From Gemmatimonadota bacterium (GTDB taxonomy: Bacteria > Gemmatimonadota > Gemmatimonadetes > Gemmatimonadales > Gemmatimonadaceae): 6,597 nucleotides of DNA. The stretch lies in the NCBI GenBank assembly GCA_003142495.1, contig PLMM01000307.1, forward strand, positions 1 through 6,597. The letters run 5' to 3'. This document shows positions 1 to 5,800 of this stretch, one piece after another. Numbering within the stretch: position 1 is the first letter of the stretch; every line of letters begins with the position of its first letter. The notes beneath the pieces are model-generated. The model was not told the DNA's origin, did no database searches, and was given only the letters and a program-made list of their open reading frames with translations. Made by a program: the position numbers and the translations under genes.

Positions 1-295
1 GTGAGTCGGAGAGCGTGTCGTGCAGCACGGCGAGCAACCCGGTGCCGGTGTACTCGGGGTAGACGTCGATGGCGCCGGAGCGGAGCGCCTCGATGGCGAT
101 CTGGGTTTGGCCGAGTCCGGGCTTGCGATCGACGGCTATTCCGTGCGCCTCGAGCGTCTGCGCAAACATCTCGGCCAGAAGGTACGACTCGCCGAAGGGC
201 TTCGAGGCGACGATGACGGGTGCGGTGCGAGCTTGTGCGCGTGCGACGCCCGGCACGAGAGCGAGTACGAGCATCGCCCGGCATGTGAGTGCCAT
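1..295 (-). CDS. Osmoprotectant ABC transporter substrate-binding protein, N-terminal part (cut by window edge)
   Basis: This is the extracytoplasmic binding protein of a glycine betaine/carnitine/choline-type ABC importer (OpuAC/OpuCC/OsmF family). It would bind a compatible solute and deliver it to the membrane permease. I translated the minus strand from the ATG at 295-293, and 98 residues are visible before the left edge. Residues 1-22 look like a Sec signal peptide: Arg6, a hydrophobic stretch at about 7-17, and an AxA cleavage site ending at Ala22. There is no lipobox Cys, so the protein is probably periplasmic rather than a lipoprotein. The family hallmarks follow: a first beta strand and loop (VIVASKPFGESYLLAEMF, about 28-44), the QTQIAIEALRSG helix (63-74), and the ligand-site segment DVYPEYTGTG (77-86) with its tyrosines. 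It follows the ATPase gene after 8 nt and has a good Shine-Dalgarno overlapping that gene's stop. The exact substrate cannot be told from this fragment. The family assignment is firm. Confidence 0.88.
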   Translation of the reverse strand, partial: MALTCRAMLVLALVPGVARAQARTAPVIVASKPFGESYLLAEMFAQTLEAHGIAVDRKPGLGQTQIAIEALRSGAIDVYPEYTGTGLLAVLHDTLSDS

Positions 296-299
296 GGCG

Positions 300-304
300 C
301 TCCT
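300..304 (-). promoter_or_regulatory. Shine-Dalgarno of the substrate-binding protein gene
   Basis: The minus strand reads AGGAG four bases before the ATG at 295. Its first A is the last base of the upstream ATPase gene's TGA stop, so termination and re-initiation are directly coupled. It is the clearest ribosome binding site in the window and supports the chosen start. Confidence 0.75.
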
Positions 305-1092
305 CACGCGAGCCCCCGCAGCGGCGCTGACGCCGCGAGGGCGCGCTCGAGCAGCGTCGCGACGTAGGGTGTCGCGGGCGCAGATGCCAGCGTGTCGATC
401 GTGCCCCGTTGCTCGATGCGGCCGTTGCGCATCACCACCAGTTCGTCCGCGAGGCGCGCGGCCTCCGCCAAGTCGTGCGTGACCATCAGCATCGTGAACG
501 ACAGCTCGTGGCGCAGCGTGTCGAACGCCGCCTGGAGATCGGAGCGCGTAATCGCGTCGAGTGCGCCGAACGGCTCGTCCATGAGCACGACCGCCGGCCG
601 CGCCGCCAATGCGCGCGCGAGCGCCGCGCGCTGCCGCTGCCCGCCCGAGAGCTCGTGCGGAAAGCGCGCGCCGAACTTCTCCGCCGAAAGACCAACCAGC
701 GCCAGCGTCTCCGTCGCGACGGCGCTCGCGTTCGGGATGCCGAGCAGCGTGGGTACGAGCGCGACGTTGCGGAGGATGCGCCAGTGCGGCATCAGTCCAC
801 CATCCTGCGGCACGTAGCCGATCATCCGGCGCAACGCCACGCTCGGCATCTCGCGCACGCTTCGCGCGCCAACCGAGATCGCGCCACTGCTCGGCTCGAC
901 GAGGCGGTTGAAGCAGCGCAGCAGCGTGGTCTTCCCCGATCCGCTCTCGCCAACGAGCGCGACGCTCCTTCCCGCCGCGACGTCGAGGCTCACGCCGTCG
1001 AGCGCGAGCACGTCGCCGTAGCGCTGGACTATTTCCCGCGCGCGGAGCGCGAGCGGCTCGCGGCGCGTCTGTTGCTCGGCACGCTGATTCAC
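304..1092 (-). CDS. Osmoprotectant-family ABC transporter ATP-binding protein
   Basis: This is the cytoplasmic ATPase that powers the importer whose binding protein follows it. The protein has 262 residues. All nucleotide-binding motifs are intact: Walker A GESGSGKTT (48-56), Q-loop Gln96, signature LSGGQ (148-152), Walker B VVLMDEP (168-174), D-loop GALD (176-179) and switch His206. The Q-loop context (VPQDGGLMPHWRILRNVALVP) and the segment DEPFGALDAITR are typical of the OpuCA/ProV/OsmV group. The protein ends about 50 residues after the switch His, so the tandem CBS domains of full-length ProV or OpuCA (about 370-400 residues), which sense ionic strength in OpuA, are absent. The start is a GTG at 1092 with no clear Shine-Dalgarno. 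The frame stays open further upstream, so the N-terminus is uncertain, but the conserved domain begins at about residue 14. It is the first gene of a minus-strand operon, with the permease presumably beyond the left edge. The substrate is inferred from family resemblance and from the neighbour. Confidence 0.9.
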   Translation of the reverse strand: MNQRAEQQTRREPLALRAREIVQRYGDVLALDGVSLDVAAGRSVALVGESGSGKTTLLRCFNRLVEPSSGAISVGARSVREMPSVALRRMIGYVPQDGGLMPHWRILRNVALVPTLLGIPNASAVATETLALVGLSAEKFGARFPHELSGGQRQRAALARALAARPAVVLMDEPFGALDAITRSDLQAAFDTLRHELSFTMLMVTHDLAEAARLADELVVMRNGRIEQRGTIDTLASAPATPYVATLLERALAASAPLRGLA

Positions 1093-1140
1093 GCATTCAA
1101 GCTGCCGTCTCGCGTGTCGCGTGGCAACGCAAACGAGGCT

Positions 1141-1160
1141 TTCGCGTTATCATCCGCGAA
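1141..1160. promoter_or_regulatory. Perfect inverted repeat over the DUF488 promoter (possible operator)
   Basis: The sequence is TTCGCG, eight bases, then CGCGAA. It is a perfect 6-bp dyad whose centre contains the candidate -10 TATCAT and whose last A is the first base of the DUF488 start codon. It lies in the 67-nt region between the divergent ATPase and DUF488 genes, so a repressor bound here could act on either. Short GC-rich dyads arise by chance in such DNA, so this remains a candidate. Confidence 0.3.
1148..1153 (+). promoter_or_regulatory. Candidate -10 element of a leaderless promoter for the DUF488 gene
   Basis: TATCAT matches the TANNNT -10 pattern and stands out in GC-rich surroundings. 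Its last T lies 7 nt before the A of the ATG at 1160, the usual distance from a -10 box to the transcription start. The mRNA would therefore begin at the start codon. No Shine-Dalgarno precedes this ATG, which agrees. I see no good -35 box. Confidence 0.42.
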
Positions 1161-1684
1161 TGCTGCTGCCGCCGCCCGCCACGCTCTGGACCGTCGGCCA
1201 CTCGACGCGCACGATCGACGAGCTCCTCGAGATCCTCGCTGCGCACCGTATCACGCGAATAGCGGATGTGCGCCGCTTCCCGGGCTCGCGCGCGCACCCG
1301 CAGTTCAATCCCGACTCGCTGCGCGAATCACTCGCCGAGCGCAGCATCGAGTACTCGCCGATGACTGAGCTCGGCGGGCGCCGCACTCCGCTCCCCGACT
1401 CCCCGCACGTGGAGTGGATGAACGCCTCCTTCCGCGGCTACGCCGACTACATGGACACGCCTGCATTCGCGGCCGCGGCGGAAACGCTCGCGGCGCTCGC
1501 GCGCGAGGATCGCGTGGCGGTCATGTGCGCGGAGGGCGTCTGGTGGCGATGCCACCGCTCGATGATCGCCGACGACTTCAAGGCGAGCGACTGGAAGGTG
1601 ATGCACATCATGGGCAAAGGCGAGGCGAAGGAGCACCCGTATACGTCGGTGGCCAAGGTGATCGACGGCAGGCTCACTTACTGA
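1160..1684 (+). CDS. DUF488 domain protein
   Basis: This is a 174-residue protein of the DUF488 family, whose biochemical role is not established. Family signatures appear in order: TVGHSTR near the N-terminus (11-17), DVRRFPGSRAHPQFN (36-50), LGGRRTP (71-77), the NASFRGYADYM segment (88-98), and the conserved MCAEGVWWRCHRS motif (122-134) with Cys123, Cys131, His132 and Arg133, followed by HIMGKGEAKEHP (149-160). The frame is open further upstream (GTG at 1121), but homology starts at about residue 8 from the ATG at 1160, and a -10 element is placed for leaderless initiation there, so I chose that start. It is a single gene transcribed away from the osmoprotectant operon. A possible terminator hairpin starts directly after its stop codon. 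Nothing in the sequence ties it to the transporter or to the downstream two-component system. It is predicted to be cytoplasmic, with no signal peptide or membrane segment. Confidence 0.88.
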   Translation: MLLPPPATLWTVGHSTRTIDELLEILAAHRITRIADVRRFPGSRAHPQFNPDSLRESLAERSIEYSPMTELGGRRTPLPDSPHVEWMNASFRGYADYMDTPAFAAAAETLAALAREDRVAVMCAEGVWWRCHRSMIADDFKASDWKVMHIMGKGEAKEHPYTSVAKVIDGRLTY

Positions 1685-1713
1685 GGCCGCGCGCTCGCGC
1701 CGCCGCCGCGGCC
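1685..1713 (+). terminator. Possible terminator hairpin after the DUF488 gene
   Basis: A perfect 7-bp GC-rich stem, GGCCGCG (1685-1691) with CGCGGCC (1707-1713), encloses a 15-nt loop and begins directly after the TGA. Only a weak T-containing stretch (GTTCTCC) follows, so it is not a classical intrinsic terminator. The remainder of the 137-nt gap up to the kinase gene is C-rich and should contain that gene's promoter. The only -10-like hexamer I see is TAGCTT at 1740-1745, which is weak. Confidence 0.3.
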
Positions 1714-1821
1714 GTTCTCCCCCCGGCCTCGCTCGCGTGATAGCTTCAATCGCGGGCACAACGCCCCTCGCCCGCGACGAACCCCACCCCCACCCTCGCC
1801 CCGCCGCGCGCACTCGCCCAG

Positions 1822-3411
1822 ATGACCTTTCAGCGCAAGATGCTGTTCGGCTTCTCGCTCATGGTCCTCCCCGCGCTGCTCATCGGGATCGAGGCGATTC
1901 GCACGAACGTCCTCGAGCGTGATGCCCTCCAACTGCTCGGCCAGAACATGGCCCGCACGCGCACGTATTCCGAGCTCGAGACGGCGATGTTCAACCAGAG
2001 TGAGATCATCTGGCGCTATCTCAGCGGGCTCGACCCGCACGCACGCGATGAATTCCGCGCAACCGGCGTCGTCATCAAGTATTGGCAACAGCGCTGGCGA
2101 TCGGAGCTCCGGCCCAATGAGTCGCAGCTCGCGAACAGCACCGAGGAGATTCAGCGCCGCATCGAGCTCGTCGCGGACAGCGTCTTTGCGCTCTACGACT
2201 CGGGGCAGCGCGAGGCATCGTATCACATGGCGCAGCGCGATCTCCGCGATCAGCTCCTCCCCGCGCTCACGCAGCTCAATCGCGACATCTATCGCCAGGC
2301 GCGCGAGTCGAGCGTGCGCGGCGCGTACTCGCGCCTCGAGGAGATCGTCACCGGCGAGCGCGACGCGCTGATCGCGATCCTCATCTTCGCCGTCGGCGCC
2401 GGGCTCCTCGCCTCGTGGCTCATCTCGCGCGGGCTCGCGCGCCCGATCAGTCAGCTGCGCATGGCCATGGCGCGCGTCGGCGCAGGCGAAGTCGAGCTCC
2501 CGATCGACGTCAGCTCTCCTGACGAGATCGGCGACCTCGCGCGCTCCTTCGCGCAGATGACGGAGAGCCTCGAGCAATCGCAGGCCGGCACCACGCGACT
2601 CAACTCCGAGCTCCAGCGCAAAGTCTCGCAGCTCGAGACGACGCAGGCGCAGCTGGTCCAGTCCGAGAAGCTCGCATCGATCGGCGAGATGGCCGCCGCC
2701 GTCGCCCACGGGATTCGCAATCCGCTCGCTAGTCTCCGCGCCGCCGCGCAGGTTGCGCTTCGCCACCCCGAAGCCTCATCGTCGCGCGAGCATCTCACCG
2801 TCATCATCGAAGAGGTCGACCGACTCGACCGGCGCGTGAGCCACCTGCTCAGCTTCTCGAAGCCTGCGCCCTACCATCCGCTGCGCGAGAGTGTCGCGCG
2901 CCTCGTCGAGGATCTGCTTCCGACGTTCAGCGAGCTGCTCCGCGAAAAGGGCGTGCAGCTCACACTCGACATCGCGACCAAGCTCCCCGATGTTCGCGTC
3001 GACCCGATGCAGCTCGAGCAGGCGCTCGTCGAGATTGTCTCCAACGCGCTCGACGCGATGCCGAACGGCGGCTCGCTTCGTATCTCGGCAAGCGCGACCG
3101 GCGCGACCGGCGCGACCGGCGATCACGCCGTTGTGATCGTCGAAATAGCAGACACCGGCGTCGGCATCCCCGCGCGCGCCCTCGAATCAGTGTTCGAGCC
3201 CTTCTTCACCACGCGCACCGAAGGCACTGGACTCGGGCTCGCGATAGCCAAGCGCTACGTCGAGCAAAACGGCGGCGCGATCGAGATCTCGAGCGTCGCG
3301 GGCGCAGGCACGACGGTGCGCATTCGTCTTTCAGGCATCGAGGACGATGCGCCCGCCGGCGCATCATCCAGCGCGCCGCAAGCCGCTCACTCTACCGTGA
3401 GCGGCGCATGA
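1822..3411 (+). CDS. Membrane-bound sensor histidine kinase (HAMP, HisKA, HATPase), partner of the NtrC-type regulator
   Basis: This is a 529-residue kinase that should sense an external or envelope signal and phosphorylate the regulator encoded immediately downstream. Layout: a membrane segment at about 8-26, a roughly 155-residue periplasmic region with no motif I recognise (mostly helical in appearance and rich in Gln, Arg and Glu), a second membrane segment at about 181-202, a HAMP linker at about 203-256 (RPISQLRMAM, then PDEIGDLARSFAQM), a coiled coil at about 257-284, HisKA with His296, and HATPase_c with the N-box (Asn408), G1 DTGVGIP (444-450), F-box EPFFTT (459-464) and G2 GTGLGLAI (468-475). 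The H-box reads HGIRNP, so Gly replaces the usual acidic residue after His, while Asn300 at H+4 is kept. Residues 425-433 are three Ala-Thr-Gly units encoded by a perfect DNA repeat. The 3' end overlaps the regulator start by 4 nt. The ATG at 1822 lacks a Shine-Dalgarno but is the natural start just ahead of the first membrane helix. The signal is unknown. The PQQ genes downstream suggest a link to alcohol, sugar or redox metabolism, which is inference. Confidence 0.93.
   Translation: MTFQRKMLFGFSLMVLPALLIGIEAIRTNVLERDALQLLGQNMARTRTYSELETAMFNQSEIIWRYLSGLDPHARDEFRATGVVIKYWQQRWRSELRPNESQLANSTEEIQRRIELVADSVFALYDSGQREASYHMAQRDLRDQLLPALTQLNRDIYRQARESSVRGAYSRLEEIVTGERDALIAILIFAVGAGLLASWLISRGLARPISQLRMAMARVGAGEVELPIDVSSPDEIGDLARSFAQMTESLEQSQAGTTRLNSELQRKVSQLETTQAQLVQSEKLASIGEMAAAVAHGIRNPLASLRAAAQVALRHPEASSSREHLTVIIEEVDRLDRRVSHLLSFSKPAPYHPLRESVARLVEDLLPTFSELLREKGVQLTLDIATKLPDVRVDPMQLEQALVEIVSNALDAMPNGGSLRISASATGATGATGDHAVVIVEIADTGVGIPARALESVFEPFFTTRTEGTGLGLAIAKRYVEQNGGAIEISSVAGAGTTVRIRLSGIEDDAPAGASSSAPQAAHSTVSGA
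3094..3120 (+). repeat. Three perfect tandem copies of a 9-bp unit inside the kinase gene
   Basis: The unit GCGACCGGC occurs three times without mismatch and encodes (Ala-Thr-Gly)x3 at residues 425-433 of the sensor kinase, in the loop between the N-box and the G1 box of the ATPase domain. Because the unit is 9 bp, changes in copy number keep the frame and only lengthen or shorten the loop. A 7-bp dyad (CGATCAC, six bases, GTGATCG; 3120-3139) lies directly after it. Confidence 0.85.
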
Positions 3412-4826
3412 GCGGCCCGACCGTTCTCATCGTCGACGACGAGCGCACACTCGCGCGCTCCATCAAGACCTTCCTCACCGAGTCCGGCTACGAGGCCGAG
3501 GTCGCCGGTGATGCGGAGACGGCGCTGCAGCTGCTCGAGAGTTTCCGCCCCGACGTCATCTTCGCCGACGTGCGCCTCCCGGGAATGGGCGGCATCGAGC
3601 TGCTCGAGCGCATCCGCGATTTCGACTCGTCGATCCCCGTCATCATCATGACCGCCTACGGCAGCATCGAAGGCGCCGTCGAAGCCGTCAAGCTCGGCGC
3701 CTTCGACTATCTCAAGAAGCCCGTCGATCTCGAAGAGCTCAAGCTCCTCGCCGATCGCGCGCGAGAGACGTCGCTGCTCAAACAGGAGCTGTCGTACTAC
3801 CGGAATCGCGAGGCGAAGAAGCTTCCGTTCGCCGGCATGATCGGCGAGTCGCCTGTCATTCGCGCAGTCATGGAACAGGCGCGACAGATCGCCGCGCTCG
3901 ATGACACGCCGCCCGTGCTCATCACCGGCGAAACCGGAACGGGCAAGGGACTGATCGCGCACACGATCCACGCGTCTGGGCCGCGCGCGTCGAAACCGTT
4001 CATCGAAGTGAACTGCACCGCGCTCCCCGCGAGCCTCATGGAGGCCGAGCTGTTCGGCCACGAGCGCGGCGCGTTCACCGATGCGAAGCAATCGAAGATC
4101 GGACTCTTCGAGGCCGCGGAACGCGGCTTCATCTTCCTCGACGAGATCGGAGATACCGAGCTCCCACTGCAGGGGAAGCTCCTGCGTGCGATCGAGGAGC
4201 GGATGGTGCGGCGCGTCGGCGGAATTCGCGACCGAAAGATCGATGTGCGCATTCTCGCGGCGACGAATCGCGATCTCGAGCGCGAGGCGCAGGCGGGCAC
4301 CTTCCGCCGCGACCTCTACTTCCGCCTGGCCGTCATTCTCCTCCGCCTCCCGCCTCTTCGCGAGCGCGGCGACGACGTGCTCCTGCTCGCCGATGACTTC
4401 GTGCGCCGCTACAGCACGAAGTACGGCAAGGATGTGAAGCGCATGAGCCCCGCCGTGCGCGACGCACTGCTCGCATACTCGTGGCCGGGAAACGTGCGCG
4501 AGCTCAGTCACGTCATGGAGCGCGCCGTGCTCTGGAGCCAGGGCGGCGTTCTCGAGGCGGAGCAGCTGTCGCTCACGAAGCTCGACGACACGCAGTCGCG
4601 CGAACCCGCTGCAGCCGTGGATTCCGATGCGAACGGCGACACCACCGCGCCGCTCATGCCGCCAAGCGCGCTCCCGCCGCGCGGAACTGATCTCGCCCAG
4701 TGGGAGAAGTCGATGATCGAGCAGGCACTGCGCGAAGCCAACGGGAATCAGACGCAGGCCGCCCAGCGACTCGGCGTCAGCCGCGATACACTTCGCTACC
4801 GTCTCAAGAAATTCGGAATTCAGTAA
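3408..4826 (+). CDS. NtrC-family sigma-54-dependent response regulator
   Basis: This is a 472-residue transcriptional activator, expected to be phosphorylated by the kinase encoded just upstream and to open sigma-54 promoters by ATP hydrolysis. It has three domains. The receiver (about 4-120) carries the acidic pair Asp10/Asp11, phospho-acceptor Asp54, Thr82 and Lys104. The AAA+ sigma-54 domain (about 142-375) carries Walker A GETGTGKG (174-181), the sigma-54 contact loop GAFTDA (221-226, the variant of canonical GAFTGA), Walker B IFLDEIGD (242-249), the arginine-rich segment RRDLYFRL (300-307) and the WPGNVREL motif (359-366). After a Pro/Ala/Asp-rich linker (about 392-428), a Fis-type helix-turn-helix closes the protein (about 445-472, NGNQTQAAQRLGVSRDTLRYR). 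Length is normal for the family. The start overlaps the kinase stop as ATGA, and pqqB begins 6 nt after its own stop, so all three are probably co-transcribed. I found no sigma-54 (-24/-12) promoter in the window, so its targets cannot be named. Confidence 0.95.
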   Translation: MSGPTVLIVDDERTLARSIKTFLTESGYEAEVAGDAETALQLLESFRPDVIFADVRLPGMGGIELLERIRDFDSSIPVIIMTAYGSIEGAVEAVKLGAFDYLKKPVDLEELKLLADRARETSLLKQELSYYRNREAKKLPFAGMIGESPVIRAVMEQARQIAALDDTPPVLITGETGTGKGLIAHTIHASGPRASKPFIEVNCTALPASLMEAELFGHERGAFTDAKQSKIGLFEAAERGFIFLDEIGDTELPLQGKLLRAIEERMVRRVGGIRDRKIDVRILAATNRDLEREAQAGTFRRDLYFRLAVILLRLPPLRERGDDVLLLADDFVRRYSTKYGKDVKRMSPAVRDALLAYSWPGNVRELSHVMERAVLWSQGGVLEAEQLSLTKLDDTQSREPAAAVDSDANGDTTAPLMPPSALPPRGTDLAQWEKSMIEQALREANGNQTQAAQRLGVSRDTLRYRLKKFGIQ

Positions 4827-4832
4827 ACCAAC

Positions 4833-5741
4833 ATGCACGTCACTCTACTCGGTACGGCTGCGGGAGGCGGATTTCCGCAGTGGAATTGCTGGTGCCCCAC
4901 CTGCCGCGTCGCGCGTGAGGATCCCGAGCGCGCGGGCCCGCGCTCGCAATCATCGATCGCCTTCAGCGCCGACGGCGTACGATGGTTCCTCGGCAACGCG
5001 TCCCCCGATGTGCGCGAGCAGATTGCGCAGCTACCACACGCCGAGGTCACGGGCGTGCGCCACGTGCCAGTGGAGGGAATCGTTCTCACCGACGCGGAGC
5101 TCGACCATACGCTCGGTGTCACGCTCCTGCGCGAGGGGCGGCGGCTGCAGATCGTCGCGACGCCAGCCGTCATTCACACGATCGCCGAGGATTCGCGCGT
5201 GTTGCCGGTGACGGAGGCCTTTGCGACGGTGAAGGTCGTCGAGGTCGACCTGGGCAATGCGGTGTCGCTCGACTATCGCGACGGGAGCGCGAGCGGACTC
5301 ACCATCGAGATGAAGGCCGTGCGCGGCGACCCGCCACGCTTCGCGCGGCGAGAGGAAGTCGGGCACACGGTGGCGGCATTCATTCGCGATACGCGCACCG
5401 GTAAGGAGTGCGCGTTCGTGCCCGGCTGCGGCGGCCTCGGCCCGAAGCTGCTCGCGCGCCTCGACCAGGCGGAGCTGTTGCTCTTCGACGGCACCTTCTG
5501 GACGGACGACGAGCTCGCCCGCCTCGACATCTCTGATCGCCTGGCGCTGTCGATGGGGCACGTGCCGATCTCGGGGGCTGAGGGAAGCCTGGCGGCGCTG
5601 TCGCAACTCAAGTGTCGGCATAAGGTTTACACCCACATCAACAACACGAATCCGATGCTCATCGAGGGGTCGGAGGAGCGCGCGGCGGTCGAGGCCGCGG
5701 GGATGATCGTGGGCATGGATGGGATGCGCTTCGAGATCTGA
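4833..5741 (+). CDS. pqqB: PQQ biosynthesis protein PqqB (metallo-beta-lactamase fold)
   Basis: This 302-residue protein matches PqqB along its whole length (family about 300-308 residues). PqqB has a metallo-beta-lactamase fold and has been reported as an iron-dependent hydroxylase that converts the tyrosine of the PqqA-derived Glu-Tyr to a DOPA-type intermediate. It was earlier proposed to help export PQQ. Visible signatures: the N-terminal GTAAGGGFPQWNC (7-19) with the zinc-knot cysteines Cys19, Cys21 and Cys24, SQSSIAFS (38-45), NASPDVREQ (55-63), TDAELDH (86-92) in place of the classical HxHxDH motif as usual in PqqB, APG-like FVPGCGGLG (195-203), DGTFWTDDE (219-227), MGHVPIS (241-247) and THINNTNP (267-274). 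It starts 6 nt after the regulator's TAA with no Shine-Dalgarno, so translation probably depends on coupling to the upstream gene. There is no signal peptide. pqqC follows after 59 nt. The assignment is very secure. Confidence 0.96.
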   Translation: MHVTLLGTAAGGGFPQWNCWCPTCRVAREDPERAGPRSQSSIAFSADGVRWFLGNASPDVREQIAQLPHAEVTGVRHVPVEGIVLTDAELDHTLGVTLLREGRRLQIVATPAVIHTIAEDSRVLPVTEAFATVKVVEVDLGNAVSLDYRDGSASGLTIEMKAVRGDPPRFARREEVGHTVAAFIRDTRTGKECAFVPGCGGLGPKLLARLDQAELLLFDGTFWTDDELARLDISDRLALSMGHVPISGAEGSLAALSQLKCRHKVYTHINNTNPMLIEGSEERAAVEAAGMIVGMDGMRFEI

Positions 5742-5743
5742 GG

Positions 5744-5760
5744 CGCGCGTTTTGCGCGCG
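5744..5760 (+). other. Short hairpin between pqqB and pqqC
   Basis: CGCGCG (5744-5749) and CGCGCG (5755-5760) can pair around a TTTTG loop, three bases after the pqqB stop codon. No T-run follows, so it is not a convincing terminator. It could protect the upstream mRNA end or attenuate read-through. Behind it lies a run of eight C residues (5772-5779). Confidence 0.25.
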
Positions 5761-5788
5761 TGTCGTGCATTCCCCCCCCACCATGCGG

Positions 5789-5794
5789 TATGCT
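5789..5794 (+). promoter_or_regulatory. Candidate -10 element of a leaderless promoter for pqqC
   Basis: TATGCT fits TANNNT, and its last T lies 7 nt before the A of the ATG at 5801. This is the same spacing as at the DUF488 gene, and again no Shine-Dalgarno precedes the start codon. It suggests that pqqC, and pqqD behind it, can be transcribed independently of the kinase-regulator-pqqB unit. No clear -35 box is visible. Confidence 0.4.
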
Positions 5795-5800
5795 ATCACC

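Noticed and set aside
409..1368. A 319-codon plus-strand frame across the ATPase gene and into the DUF488 gene
   Set aside because: It spans two genes in wrong frames, and its composition (His/Arg/Ala-rich) and lack of motifs mark it as a shadow.
1678..2766. A 362-codon open frame on the minus strand opposite the sensor kinase
   Set aside because: It has an Arg/Glu/Leu-rich translation without family motifs, and the opposite strand encodes intact HAMP and HisKA domains.
3387..4838. A 483-codon open frame on the minus strand opposite the response regulator
   Set aside because: It mirrors a clearly recognised NtrC-type gene. Its translation is low-complexity (Arg/Glu/Ala/Leu-rich) with no domain, as expected for an antisense frame in GC-rich DNA.
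5772..5779. Run of eight C residues upstream of pqqC as a phase-variation tract
   Set aside because: It lies outside the coding region if translation starts at 5801, which the promoter geometry favours. It would matter only if the GTG at 5765 were used.
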